DNA of 43,860 nucleotides from JANNHP01 sp031404455 (lineage in GTDB: Bacteria; Planctomycetota; JAJSAM01; JAJVHW01): assembly GCA_031404455.1 (NCBI GenBank), contig JANNHP010000269.1, positions 1-43,860 of the forward strand, in the 5' to 3' direction. The notes beneath the pieces were generated by a model. The model was not told the origin of the DNA. It was given only the letters and a program-made list of their open reading frames with translations, and made no database searches. Positions 16,264-25,593 of this stretch are shown here, piece after piece; the first letter of the stretch is position 1; each line of letters opens with the position of its first letter. Both the position numbers and the translations under genes were made by a program.

Positions 16264-17312
16264 GCGAAGCGGTCGAGTCCGGCCTGGCCGAGCGAGTCGG
16301 CGATCTTGCGGACGTCCTCGGCGCGCGAGCGGTGCGCGACGAGCGTCGCGCCGTGCGCGTGGACGACGATGAGGTCCTCGACGCCGAGGAGCGCCGTCAT
16401 CCGGTCGGCGTCCGCCCACGCGATGCAGCCCTTCGCGTCGATGGCGAGGAGCGGGCCGACGGCGCAGTTCCCCGCGGCGTCCTTCGGGAGGTGGCGCGCG
16501 AGCGCCGCGAAGGAGCCCACGTCGTCCCACGCGAACGAGCACGGCAGGCAGTCGACGACCGACGCGCGCTCGAGGACGCCGTGGTCCACGGAGATCGACG
16601 GCATCCCGTCGTAGGCGCGGGCGATCGAGTCCATCGCGAGCGCGGACTTCGCGGCGACGTCGGGCAGGCAACGCGCGAGTTCCGCGAGGAACGCGTCGGC
16701 GCGCCACGCGAACATCCCGAGGTTCCAGAGATGTCCGCCGTCGGCGAGGTAGCGCTCGGCGCGCGTGCGGTCGGGCTTCTCGACGAACTGCGCCACGCGG
16801 TGCACCGCGCGGCCGCCCTCTTGGGCGAGGGCCTCGCCGAGGCGGATCCATCCGTAGCCCGTCGCGGCATACGTAGGACGCAGGCCCAGCGTGACGAGCG
16901 CGCCCGACGACGTCGCGTGCGCCGCCGCGGCCACGAGGGCGCCGCGCAGATCCTCGGCGGGGGAGATGACGTGGTCCGCCGGAAGCGTCAGCAGCACGGC
17001 GTCCGGCGCCTTCGACGCCGCCCAGCGCGCGGCGACGGCGCAGGCCGCGGCGGTGTTGCGCGCGGCGGGCTCCCCGATGACGTTCGTCGCCGGGATCTCG
17101 GGGAGCAGCGCTCTCGCCGCGTCGGCGAAACGCTCCGACGTGACGACGAGGAACCGCTCCGGCGGAGCCAGCGCCAGGACGCGGTCGTAGGTCTCGCGCA
17201 GCAGCGGCGCGCCGCCGGCGAGCGGGAGCATCTGTTTCGGCAGGTCGCGCGTGGAAGCGGGCCAGAAGCGCGTGCCGGAGCCGCCGGCCAGGAGTGCGAT
17301 GAAGAGGTTCAA
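16260..17312 (-). CDS. manC: Mannose-1-phosphate guanylyltransferase (350 aa)
   Basis: It transfers GMP from GTP to mannose-1-phosphate to make GDP-mannose for surface polysaccharide or glycolipid synthesis. Motifs are the N-terminal nucleotide loop LLAGGSGTRFWPAS with PKQML, VIGEPAARNTAAA, LTLPADHVI, the central VEKPDRTRAERYL, WNLGMFAWRAD and FAWDDVGSF. It is a single nucleotidyltransferase domain without the C-terminal isomerase domain of the bifunctional type. The ATG at 17312 follows the AsmA-like gene by 67 bases. Its stop overlaps the ruvX start by four bases. Confidence 0.93.
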   Translation of the reverse strand: MNLFIALLAGGSGTRFWPASTRDLPKQMLPLAGGAPLLRETYDRVLALAPPERFLVVTSERFADAARALLPEIPATNVIGEPAARNTAAACAVAARWAASKAPDAVLLTLPADHVISPAEDLRGALVAAAAHATSSGALVTLGLRPTYAATGYGWIRLGEALAQEGGRAVHRVAQFVEKPDRTRAERYLADGGHLWNLGMFAWRADAFLAELARCLPDVAAKSALAMDSIARAYDGMPSISVDHGVLERASVVDCLPCSFAWDDVGSFAALARHLPKDAAGNCAVGPLLAIDAKGCIAWADADRMTALLGVEDLIVVHAHGATLVAHRSRAEDVRKIADSLGQAGLDRFA

Positions 17313-17379
17313 GCGGCGCCCAGTCTCGCCCTCGCGACTCGCGACGCCGAAGTCGGATCGATCCGGCAGGCGGCCCGCG

Positions 17380-20300
17380 CTACCACGGCTCCCGCTCCGG
17401 GCGTTCCACGTCGCCCTCGGGCTGCGGCTCGCGGCGGCGGTCGTCGTCGCCCCGCGTCGCGATCTCGTATTCGTAGGAGACCTTCGGGTTGCGGAGCGTC
17501 CCGCCGATGCGCACGCGAGGGACGAACGGCATCTGGATCAGGTTCAGGATCTGCCGGATGAGCGGCACGGGGAGGTCGAGGCGCGGCGCGACCGAGAGGT
17601 CGAGCCGACCGTCGAGGCCGATCTTGCCGCGCCCGTCCTCGATGGCTCCGCCGGTCCCCGTGACGGCGAGCTCGCGCACGTTCAGCCACTCGCCCTCGAC
17701 GTCGAACTTCACCTTCCCGTCGGAGAGCGCGGGCTGGCTTCCGAACCCGAGCGAGAGCAGGCCCCAGATCATCGAGAAGATGGGCGAGGGCGCGAGACTC
17801 CCATCGCGCACCGAGATCTGGCCCTCGCCGCGCAGATCGGCGCGGGCGCCGGTCGCGTTGGTGAACTTCAGGTTCGCGTCGAGGATGCCGCTCGACACCT
17901 CCTTCTTCGGCGCCGACTTGAACGTGAGGAAGCGCTCGAGCTCGGCGTCCTTCAGCGAGGCGCGGCCGTGGTACGCGACGGAGTCGTCGCCCGGCCCGAA
18001 GAACCCCTCGAGCGTGCCCGACATGAACGACGCCTTCGAGACCGTCACCCGCGTGCCGCGCGGGAGGACCGCGACCGCCATCGCCACGTCCTCGAGCGGA
18101 TAGCCTTCGGCGCGCAGCGACGCCCGGTCGAGCGTCAGATCGAATCGCACCGGGTCGCCGAGCGTTCCCGACACGGCGACGCGGCCGCTCACCTTGTCGA
18201 GGGCGACGCCGGCGCGCAGCGCGAAGTCGTCCGTGCGCGCCTCGCCCTGGAAGAAGACCGGACGGTCCGGGAGCATCCAGAACACGAGACGGTCCACGCC
18301 GAGGACGCCGTCCGGCGCGAGCCCCGGGTCGGGGACGGCGCGCCGCGACCTCGGCCGGATGCTGAGCACGCCGGCGACTTCCAGCGACCGAGGATCGGGC
18401 TCGAACACGATGTGGACGCCGGATGCGTGGATCGTGCGTCCGGGCGCCACCTCCACGATCCTCGCCACCGTCTCGGCGGAGAGGGGCCCTTCGAGGTCCT
18501 CGGGGAAGTGGAGGTTCCGGACCGACGCGCGCACGGTGAGGCGCCCCGTCGCGACGTCGAGGTCGGCCTCGTCGAACCGGATGGACGCACCGCCGATCGC
18601 GGACTCGAGATCTCGGATCCTCGCGGTCCGGCCGTCGTAGTGGAACGAGCCGCCGTCGTTGTCGAGTTCGAGTCCGAGCGGCATCAGGCCGCCGCTGAGG
18701 TGCGAGAGCGTCACCTCGAAGGGCGTCGGGTGCGTGTCCGGGCGCAGGTCGAGTACGACACCGGCGTGCGCGTTGCCGACCGGACGGAAGTCCTCCCAGA
18801 AACGCTCGGCCTTCACGGCGAGCGGGCCGAGAGCGCGGCGCAGCGCGTCGCCGAGCGGAACTTCCGGCGACTCGAAGTGGACGTCGAACTGAAGGTCTCC
18901 GGAGACGCCGGCGAGCCGTCCGTGCGCCGTGAAAGGCGGCGTGAAGTCGTCCATCACGAGGTTCCCGGCGATGTCCTCGAACGTCAGCGTGTCGTCCGCG
19001 AGCGAGACGCGCCCCGTCAGCGCGCGCGCGGCGAGCGGAATGTCGTCCCAGCCGGTCACCGACGTGCCTTCGAGCGTGATCTTCACCACGTCGTGACGGA
19101 CCTGGGCCGCGTCCTTGACGAGGTGCGCGTCGATCACGACTGGACCCGACGCGCCGAGCTTGCGGACCGCCGACTTCACTCCGCCGGCGAGCGTGGTGTC
19201 CGGCGCGGCGAACACGGCGTCGCGGAAGGCGCCGCCCGCGTCGGGAGTGACGACGTCCACGCGCAGGTCCTCGCGCTGGACGTCGCCGCTGCCCCTGATC
19301 TCGCCTTCGACCGCGATCGTGAAGTCGTCGGCCTTCGCGGCGATCTTCGTGAGGCGCACGAGCGATTCGCGGCGGCCGTCGACGACCGGTTCGAGCACCT
19401 CGACCGTGCCCGTGACGGCGGTGAGGGACACCGGCAGCAGGCTCGGCCGGAAGCCGGCGCCGCCGTCGAGGCCGATCGTCACTTCTGTGATGTCCTCGTT
19501 TCCGTCCACCGCGTCGATGCGCGAGACGCGCACGTCGATCCGCCGCGCGACGCCCGACGGCCCCCATCGGTCGAACATCTGCGCGGCGCGGTCGCCGAAC
19601 GCGGCGCGCAGGTCGGCGTCGAGCGGCACGAGCTCCCCGACGATCGTGACGTCGGGGATCGGACCGAGGGGGCCGTCCGTGACGACGCCCGTCGCGCGGA
19701 CGCTCGCCGCACCGTGGACGGCCTCGGCTCCGAGGCGGATCGTGCTGCCGTCGAACGAGACGGAGCCCGAGACGGACTCGGCCGTCCACGGGAAGCCCCG
19801 GCGCACGCCGTCGTCGTCGACGAACCCCTCGAAACGGAAGACGCCTCGCTCGATCTTCGTGTCGACGGTGACGGCGGGTGCGGAGAGCGCGCCGCGCAGC
19901 GTGGCGCCGGCCTCGACGGTCCCGGTCACGAAATAGGCGTCGGCGACGCGCCGTGCGGACCGCGGGAGGTGATCGAGGATCTCGCGTGTGAGCGGCAGTC
20001 CGCTGACGTGGGTTCGCGCGTCGATCCCTGGATGATCCGTCGCGAGGTCAGAGAGCGTCGCGTCGGCCTCGAACACGGCGCCGAGCGCCCGGAACACGAC
20101 GTTGCGCGCCTCGAGCCGCCCGGGCACGAACTTCAGGTTGCCGTTCAGTTCCGTGACGTCGATCGGCCGCGTCTCGGGGTCGTCCGGAGACGACGGGGGG
20201 ATCGCCTGCCGCAGCGAGACTCCCCGGACGGACAACGTCGCCTCCGCGCCGAGGTCCTCGCCCTGCTCGATGCGCGCGACGATCCGCGCGGTCACCTCGC

Positions 20301-21027
20301 CCGACGGGGACATCTCCGCGATGCGGCGCGCCGTCTCGCCGGCGAAGCGCCGCGGCAGCGAGGGGTCGATGACGATCGACGGCAGGTCGATCTCGACCCG
20401 CGCCGACGTGCCGGTCTCTCCCACGCGCGCGCGGGCCGTCACGGGGCCGAGCAGGTCGGAGCTCGCCGACATCTCGATCGTCGCGCCGGCGAAGTCGGTC
20501 GACTTCGGCGTGGCGGGAGTGATCGTCACGTCGATGCCGGTCAGCGCGATCGGACCCTGCGAGAGGATCGCCGCGTCCGCGAACGTCACCTCTCCGCCCG
20601 AGAGCTTCACGACCGGCCGCGGCGGCGACGGGCCCTCGGGCCGCGGGAAGAAGAACGCCTCCTGGATCGGGAACGTCCCCGCGGCGGTGCGTTCGAGCCG
20701 CACTCTCGGCTTCTCGATGTCGATGCCGGTCATGTGCGGCCCGGCGCCCGTGACGTCGAGCGTGTAGTCGACGTGCGCGAGCTCGGCGAAGAGCAGCGCC
20801 CGGCCGAGGGGATCGGTCGGATCGAGCACCGTGAGCCCGTGGACCTCGAGCCCGTTCAGGAACGTGAAGCTCGCCGATCGGAACGTGCAGGGCGCGCGGA
20901 CGTACGTCGCGAGCTGACGCCGCAGCAGGTGCGCCACGACCTGGTCGCTCGTGCCGATCGCGTAGGTCGAGACCCCGCCGATGCCGACGGCGACGAAGAC
21001 GATGGCGACCTTGTTGCGCTTGAGCAT
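17380..21027 (-). CDS. AsmA/TamB-like envelope protein (1215 aa)
   Basis: A single N-terminal membrane anchor (MLKRNKVAIVFVAVGIGGVS) is followed by about 1190 residues of repeating beta-strand pattern (for example LDLPVPLIRQILNLIQMP near the C-terminus, and VDYTLDVTGAGPHMTGIDIE near the N-terminus). This is the layout of AsmA-like proteins such as YhdP and TamB, which form long hydrophobic grooves that move phospholipids between the inner and outer membranes. The start at 21027 is preferred over 21102 because it puts the anchor at the N-terminus. The C-terminus FVPRVRIGGTLRNPKVSYEYE is typical AsmA-like. Which subfamily it belongs to is not clear. The long antisense frame over this gene is an artefact. 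Confidence 0.82.
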   Translation of the reverse strand: MLKRNKVAIVFVAVGIGGVSTYAIGTSDQVVAHLLRRQLATYVRAPCTFRSASFTFLNGLEVHGLTVLDPTDPLGRALLFAELAHVDYTLDVTGAGPHMTGIDIEKPRVRLERTAAGTFPIQEAFFFPRPEGPSPPRPVVKLSGGEVTFADAAILSQGPIALTGIDVTITPATPKSTDFAGATIEMSASSDLLGPVTARARVGETGTSARVEIDLPSIVIDPSLPRRFAGETARRIAEMSPSGEVTARIVARIEQGEDLGAEATLSVRGVSLRQAIPPSSPDDPETRPIDVTELNGNLKFVPGRLEARNVVFRALGAVFEADATLSDLATDHPGIDARTHVSGLPLTREILDHLPRSARRVADAYFVTGTVEAGATLRGALSAPAVTVDTKIERGVFRFEGFVDDDGVRRGFPWTAESVSGSVSFDGSTIRLGAEAVHGAASVRATGVVTDGPLGPIPDVTIVGELVPLDADLRAAFGDRAAQMFDRWGPSGVARRIDVRVSRIDAVDGNEDITEVTIGLDGGAGFRPSLLPVSLTAVTGTVEVLEPVVDGRRESLVRLTKIAAKADDFTIAVEGEIRGSGDVQREDLRVDVVTPDAGGAFRDAVFAAPDTTLAGGVKSAVRKLGASGPVVIDAHLVKDAAQVRHDVVKITLEGTSVTGWDDIPLAARALTGRVSLADDTLTFEDIAGNLVMDDFTPPFTAHGRLAGVSGDLQFDVHFESPEVPLGDALRRALGPLAVKAERFWEDFRPVGNAHAGVVLDLRPDTHPTPFEVTLSHLSGGLMPLGLELDNDGGSFHYDGRTARIRDLESAIGGASIRFDEADLDVATGRLTVRASVRNLHFPEDLEGPLSAETVARIVEVAPGRTIHASGVHIVFEPDPRSLEVAGVLSIRPRSRRAVPDPGLAPDGVLGVDRLVFWMLPDRPVFFQGEARTDDFALRAGVALDKVSGRVAVSGTLGDPVRFDLTLDRASLRAEGYPLEDVAMAVAVLPRGTRVTVSKASFMSGTLEGFFGPGDDSVAYHGRASLKDAELERFLTFKSAPKKEVSSGILDANLKFTNATGARADLRGEGQISVRDGSLAPSPIFSMIWGLLSLGFGSQPALSDGKVKFDVEGEWLNVRELAVTGTGGAIEDGRGKIGLDGRLDLSVAPRLDLPVPLIRQILNLIQMPFVPRVRIGGTLRNPKVSYEYEIATRGDDDRRREPQPEGDVERPEREPW

Positions 21028-21127
21028 GCCGGGGTCACGAGATGCTAAGTGGCGGGGCGGCGGCGCGACGACATCGCGGCGGAGGAAACGCGGCCGGCGC
21101 ATACGCGTCGGGAGCCGCTTCCCGCGA

Positions 21128-21249
21128 GGGGACGCTCTTAAGAATCAACTTACTGGGCGACCTCGATCGACGAGCTAAGCGGGCCTGAGTCGCCCAGTAA
21201 GTTGATTCTCACGAGCGTCCCCGGCCCGGCGAGAGCGTCCCCGGCCCGG
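21128..21249. repeat. GGGGAC-type intergenic palindrome, copy D
   Basis: The left arm 21128-21161 pairs with the right arm 21189-21222 over 34 bases with two mismatches, giving a very stable hairpin with a 27-base loop that itself contains CTCG...CGAG. Outer ends are GGGGACGCTC and GAGCGTCCCC. The right end is duplicated: GAGCGTCCCCGGCCCGG occurs at 21213-21229 and again at 21233-21249, directly against the alr stop (21251). The inner arm sequence is unrelated to copies A-C. Confidence 0.85.
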
Positions 21250-21250
21250 A

Positions 21251-22423
21251 TCAGACCGCGACGCGCGCGACGCGGCGGCCGAGGCGGGCGGTGATCTCGT
21301 ACGGGATCGTCCCGATCGTGCGCGCGAGGTCCTCGGCGCCGATGCGGCGCTTCCCGCTCGCGCCGATGATGGTGACCTCGGTGCCGACCTGCACGTCGCG
21401 GATGTCCGTCACGTCGATCGTGGTGTAGTCCATCGACACCGCGCCGACGACCGGCGCGCGTTCGCCGAGGATCAGAACGTGCGCGCGGTTGCTGAGCGCG
21501 TACGGGTAGCCGTCGCTGTAGCCGAACGGGATGATCCCGATGCGCGTCCCGCGCTTGGTGACGTGCGTGCGGTTGTAACCAACGGGCGAACCGGCGGGCA
21601 GGTCCTTCAAGAAGAGCACCTGCGTGCGCAGCGAGAGCACCGGCCGGATCGGACTCGTCCCGACCGGGAGGTTGCCCGGGTTCAGTCCGAAGAGCCCGAG
21701 GCCGACGCGGACCATCGTGAAGTGCTCGGAGAGGGTCGAGAAGATCGCGGCGGAGTTGCTCGCGTGCACCATCTGCGGGCTGATGCCGTCGGCGCGGATC
21801 TCCTCGACGAGCTTGACGAACAACGTGATCTGCTCGGATGTGTGGAACGGCACGGGCGACGCGGCGCTGCCGTAGTGGGTGCAGATTCCTTCGAGCTGGA
21901 GCGACGGGTCGCGCGCGATCGTGCCGGCGAGTTCGCGCGCGATCTCCGGCCGCACGCCGAGGCGTCCCATGCCCGTGTCGACCTTCAGGTGGACGCGCGC
22001 CCTCTTGCCGAGCGCCCCCGCGACCTGCGAGAGCAGGTTCGCGCGCTGTGCCGAGTGGATGCACGTGGCGATGTCGTTCTCGACCACGTCGCGCATCTCG
22101 CCCTCGACGATCGCGCCGAGGATGAGGATCGGCGCGGTGACGCCCGCCTGGCGCAGTTCGAGCGCCTCGCGCGAGTCGCCGACGCCGATCATCGACACGC
22201 CGAGCTCGATGAGCTTCTTCGCGCAGATCACGGCGCCGTGGCCGTAGGCGTCGGCCTTCAGCACGGCGAGGGCCCGCGTCGTCGCGGGCAGGCGGCTCAT
22301 CAGCTCGCGGTGGTTGTGCTCGAGCGCTGCGAGGTCGATCTCGGCCCACACGCGTGCGCGCTTGTCGAGCCCTTCGACCGTGGCGAACGAACCGGTTCCG
22401 GCGCCGGCGACGTCTTCAGACAT
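21251..22423 (-). CDS. alr: Alanine racemase (390 aa)
   Basis: This PLP enzyme makes D-alanine for peptidoglycan. The PLP lysine is Lys56 in AVLKADAYGHG. Other landmarks are KVDTGMGRLG, HASNSAAIF, VRVGLGLFGLNP, the second catalytic Tyr region IPFGYSDGYPYALSNR and VGAVSMDYTTIDVTD. The ATG at 22423 overlaps the tsaB stop by eight bases, so it is translationally coupled as the last gene of the eight-gene minus-strand run. Normal length; about 20 extra residues precede the usual start of the barrel. Confidence 0.96.
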   Translation of the reverse strand: MSEDVAGAGTGSFATVEGLDKRARVWAEIDLAALEHNHRELMSRLPATTRALAVLKADAYGHGAVICAKKLIELGVSMIGVGDSREALELRQAGVTAPILILGAIVEGEMRDVVENDIATCIHSAQRANLLSQVAGALGKRARVHLKVDTGMGRLGVRPEIARELAGTIARDPSLQLEGICTHYGSAASPVPFHTSEQITLFVKLVEEIRADGISPQMVHASNSAAIFSTLSEHFTMVRVGLGLFGLNPGNLPVGTSPIRPVLSLRTQVLFLKDLPAGSPVGYNRTHVTKRGTRIGIIPFGYSDGYPYALSNRAHVLILGERAPVVGAVSMDYTTIDVTDIRDVQVGTEVTIIGASGKRRIGAEDLARTIGTIPYEITARLGRRVARVAV

Positions 22424-23117
22424 CCTTCAGTCCCTCCCTCTTGATCTCGGCCTCGGACTTCCTGAGGTACAGCGGCACCACCGAATCGATGGCGTCCCTC
22501 TCGCCCCGGGCGAGGCGCCCGAGGGCGAGTCCCGCGACGTCGGCCGCCGCGGCGCGTGTCGGCGTCGCGGAGGCGATGCGTCCGGCGAAGGCTTCCGCGT
22601 ACGGCGCAATGCCGTCGCCCACGACGATCGCGTTCGACGGGACACGCGTCGCCGCGGCGGCGGGATCGACGAGCTCGGGGCCTTCGCGCCGGTTCCACGC
22701 GCCGTTCGACGCCTCGTAGACGGCGAGGTAGACCGCGCGGATCCGGGCGTCGAGGACGACCGCGAGCGGGCGCGCCCCACTCGACAGCCCGATCGGCGCC
22801 GCGGCGGCCCAGGCGTCGCAGCTCGGGATGCCGAGAAGCTGCGCGCCGGACGCGTACGCGAACGCCCGCGCGGCCGTGATGCCGACGCGCAGGCCCGTGT
22901 AGCTGCCGGGACCCGTGCCCACGGCGACGAGGCTCACGTCGCGCGGCGCGACCGACGCGCCGCGCAGCAGGCGTTCGAGCGCGGGGAAGAGGTCCACGCC
23001 GTGCCGCATTCCGGTCGCGAGGACCTCGCTGCCGAGCAGTTCGCGGACGCCGTGCCCGTCGCGGACGAGCGCGACCGAGGCCTCGGCGCCGCTGGTGTCG
23101 AGTGCGAGCGTGATCAT
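22416..23117 (-). CDS. tsaB: tRNA threonylcarbamoyladenosine synthesis protein TsaB (233 aa)
   Basis: TsaB is the non-catalytic partner of TsaD in making t6A at position 37 of ANN-decoding tRNAs. The ASKHA-fold start MITLALDTSGAEASVALVRD and the motif VAVGTGPGSYTGLRVGITAA are diagnostic. The C-terminal VVPLYLRKSEAEIKRE is also typical. The ATG at 23117 overlaps the glmM stop as ATGA; a longer upstream frame is antisense noise. TsaD is not in the window. Confidence 0.95.
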   Translation of the reverse strand: MITLALDTSGAEASVALVRDGHGVRELLGSEVLATGMRHGVDLFPALERLLRGASVAPRDVSLVAVGTGPGSYTGLRVGITAARAFAYASGAQLLGIPSCDAWAAAAPIGLSSGARPLAVVLDARIRAVYLAVYEASNGAWNRREGPELVDPAAAATRVPSNAIVVGDGIAPYAEAFAGRIASATPTRAAAADVAGLALGRLARGERDAIDSVVPLYLRKSEAEIKREGLKDV

Positions 23118-24475
23118 CTTCCCGCCTCTTCCCGGATCGCGGCGAGAACCGCCGTCAGCGCCGCGCGGAGATCCCGGCGCCGCCGCGCCTCGACCAACAC
23201 GCGGAGCTTCGGCTCCGTGCCGCTGTAGCGCACCACGATCCGCCCGTCCTCGCCGAGCGATCGCTCGGCGTCCGCGATCGCCGCGGACGTGCGCCGCATC
23301 GTCTCGAGCGGGCGCCGCTCCTTCACGTCGATCGACACGATCTCGAGCGGCCACGGCGCGTAGCCGCCGCCGAGCTCCGACGCCTTGGTCCTCTCCCGCG
23401 CGAGGATGCCGAAGCATGCGATCGCGGCGTAGAGGCCGTCCCCCGTGAGCAGGCCCTTGCGCGGCACGATGATGTGCCCCGAGGGCTCGGCGCCGAGTCC
23501 GTACCCGCGCGCGGCCATCTCCGCCACGATGTGCCGGTCGCCGACGGCGGTCCGCAGCACGCGGATGCCGTCCGCGGCCAGGTGCGCGACGAGCCCGCCG
23601 TTCGTCATCGACGTGCCGACCACCGTCCGGTGGGGAAGACGCCCCGCGGCGAGGAGCCGCGGCGCCAGCGCCGCGACGATCGTGTCGCCGTCGAGCACGC
23701 GGCCCTTCTCGTCGCAGAGTTGCACGCGGTCGGCGTCGCCGTCGAACGCGGCGCCCGCGTGCGCGCGCCCGGCGCGGACCGCGCGGCGCAGCGACGCGGG
23801 ATGCATCGCGCCGCACTTCGCGTTGATGTTGCGTCCGTCGGGCGCATCGTGGAGCGCGATCACGCGCGCGCCGAGCGACGTGAGCACGCTCTTCGCGATC
23901 GCGCTCTGCGCGCCGTTGCCGCAGTCGATGACGAGCTTCAGTCCCGAAAGCCGCGTGCCGCGCCACTCGGCGAGGATCGCGCGCGAGTAGTCCTCCGCCG
24001 CGCCGGGCCGCGTCGTCGCTTCGCCGAAGCCCTCGGGGCGCACGGTGTGCTCGGTCCCGGGATCGGCGTACGCGCGCTCGATCGCGGCCTCGGCCTCGTC
24101 GGAGAGCTTCCGGCCGTCGCGACCGAGCAGCTTCAACCCGTTGTCCTGCCAGGGGTTGTGCGATGCGGAGACGACGACGCCGAGGTCGAACCTCTCGCGC
24201 CGCACGAGCAGCGCGACCGCCGGAGTCGGCAGCACGCCCGCGTCCTCGACGTCGAGTCCGCCCGCGAGGAGCCCCGCGGTGACCGCCTGCACGACGGCGG
24301 GGCCCGAGAGGCGGGTGTCGCGTCCGACGAGGATGCGCCGCCGCGCGCGGGCGCGCGAGCCCGCGCCGAGCATTCGCGCGACGGCGAGGCCGAGGCGCGT
24401 GAGGGCTCCGGGCGCGAGGGGGCCCAGTCCCGCGGGGCCGCGGACGCCGTCAGTACCGAAGAGACGCTCTGCCAC
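23114..24475 (-). CDS. glmM: Phosphoglucosamine mutase (453 aa)
   Basis: GlmM converts glucosamine-6-phosphate to glucosamine-1-phosphate on the way to UDP-GlcNAc. It opens with AERLFGTDGVRG. The phosphoserine loop is VVSASHNPWQDNG (Ser105), the Mg-binding loop is DGDADR (245-250), the sugar-binding loop is GAEPSGH and the phosphate-binding loop is VRYSGTEPKLR. The GTG at 24475 gives the family N-terminus; the frame upstream is not homologous. Position directly after cdaA-cdaR reproduces the cdaA-cdaR-glmM order known from Firmicutes, where GlmM binds and inhibits CdaA. Confidence 0.96.
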   Translation of the reverse strand: MAERLFGTDGVRGPAGLGPLAPGALTRLGLAVARMLGAGSRARARRRILVGRDTRLSGPAVVQAVTAGLLAGGLDVEDAGVLPTPAVALLVRRERFDLGVVVSASHNPWQDNGLKLLGRDGRKLSDEAEAAIERAYADPGTEHTVRPEGFGEATTRPGAAEDYSRAILAEWRGTRLSGLKLVIDCGNGAQSAIAKSVLTSLGARVIALHDAPDGRNINAKCGAMHPASLRRAVRAGRAHAGAAFDGDADRVQLCDEKGRVLDGDTIVAALAPRLLAAGRLPHRTVVGTSMTNGGLVAHLAADGIRVLRTAVGDRHIVAEMAARGYGLGAEPSGHIIVPRKGLLTGDGLYAAIACFGILARERTKASELGGGYAPWPLEIVSIDVKERRPLETMRRTSAAIADAERSLGEDGRIVVRYSGTEPKLRVLVEARRRRDLRAALTAVLAAIREEAGR

Positions 24476-24570
24476 GTTGGGCCGACGCGTCCGAGAGGGG
24501 GCCCGGATTGTCGCTCGCGTCCGGTGCGAGTCAATCGAGGAGTGGGCGTTTCGCCGCGCGGAACTTCCGG

Positions 24571-25593
24571 TTAACGCGCTTCCTCGACGTAGACGCCGTA
24601 CTCCTGCGTCAGCGCGATCCCGGGCGGCATGTCGGCGATGTGCAGCGGCACCTCGCCGTTCCTCTGGTCCGCCGGCAGGTCGCTCTCGAGCACGTAGGCG
24701 TGGACCTTCGACGCCGCGAGCGCCGACAACGCACTCGGGACTCCGGTCACCAGCACGCGCACCTTCGGCGGGTCGCCCGCGACGAAGTGGGGCTTGTTCA
24801 GCTCCGCGAACTGCAGGCGGCGGACGGCGCGGGTCGTCGTCCCCGCCTCGGCGAAGAGCCGGACCGGCACGAAGATCTCCTGCTCGGCGACGCGCGACAG
24901 CTCGACGCGCGCCGAGAGCTCCGACGGATCGACCAGCGTGAAGAGGTCCTTCTGGGACGGGTGGATCTCGAGCACGAGCCGGGCCAGCGTCTTCGGGCTG
25001 TCGCGCAGGCTGTCGGCGAACCCCTGGAGCTGTTCGCGCGAGACGAACGTGCGGATCTCGCGGAAGGTGTCGAGCGAGCTGACCGTGCCGCGCACCTTCG
25101 CTTCGTTCGTGTAGCCCTGCAGGACGTGGCGCAGCCCGAGGTCGGCGGCACCCTGGAACTCGGGCGGCGCGACCGCCTTCTTCGTCACCGCCACCCGGAA
25201 CACTTTCACGCTGATGACCGCCGGCTCCATGTCGAGGACAGCGAGGGCGCCCGCGCCGAGCGACTGCTTGAAGTCGAAGTCGTCCTTGCCGAAGTCGCGG
25301 CGCGTCTCGTTGGCGTCGGACGGCAGGTCCGTGAGCGTGAGGCGCCGGACGATCCTCGGCGTCTGCGTCGCGCGCAGCGCGTCGATCGCGCGCCGCGCTC
25401 CCTGGAACTCGATGTGCACCGTCTGCGTGCGCGGCGAGACCTCGAGGCCCTCTTCCGCCTCGATGACGATCTGCACGGCCGTCCGCTGCGTCTCGTTCAG
25501 GTCCTCGCGGACCGTGAACCAGATCGTCCATCCGAAGACGACGGCGAGGGCGAAGAGCCCTGCGTCGGAGAACATCGCGCGCGCGAGTCTCAC
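24571..25593 (-). CDS. cdaR: YbbR-domain protein, CdaR-like regulator of diadenylate cyclase (340 aa)
   Basis: An N-terminal membrane segment (about 7-26, MFSDAGLFALAVVFGWTIW) is followed by extracytoplasmic beta-rich repeats of the YbbR type (PRTQTVHIEFQGARRAIDAL; VSREQLQGF; VRVLVTGVPSALSAL). In Firmicutes CdaR sits outside the membrane and modulates CdaA. The GTG at 25593 overlaps the cdaA stop as GTGA. The repeats are divergent, so the family call leans on position and topology. Confidence 0.82.
   Translation of the reverse strand: MRLARAMFSDAGLFALAVVFGWTIWFTVREDLNETQRTAVQIVIEAEEGLEVSPRTQTVHIEFQGARRAIDALRATQTPRIVRRLTLTDLPSDANETRRDFGKDDFDFKQSLGAGALAVLDMEPAVISVKVFRVAVTKKAVAPPEFQGAADLGLRHVLQGYTNEAKVRGTVSSLDTFREIRTFVSREQLQGFADSLRDSPKTLARLVLEIHPSQKDLFTLVDPSELSARVELSRVAEQEIFVPVRLFAEAGTTTRAVRRLQFAELNKPHFVAGDPPKVRVLVTGVPSALSALAASKVHAYVLESDLPADQRNGEVPLHIADMPPGIALTQEYGVYVEEAR

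Noticed and set aside
15811..16851. A single 346-residue protein in the ruvX frame
   Set aside because: The upstream part is antisense noise over manC, and the C-terminal part is out of frame after the 11-base duplication.
17251..21048. A 1265-codon open frame on the plus strand
   Set aside because: It is antisense to the AsmA-like gene; its composition (runs of Arg, Glu, Asp, Val) is the usual shadow of GC-rich codon use, with no recognisable domain.
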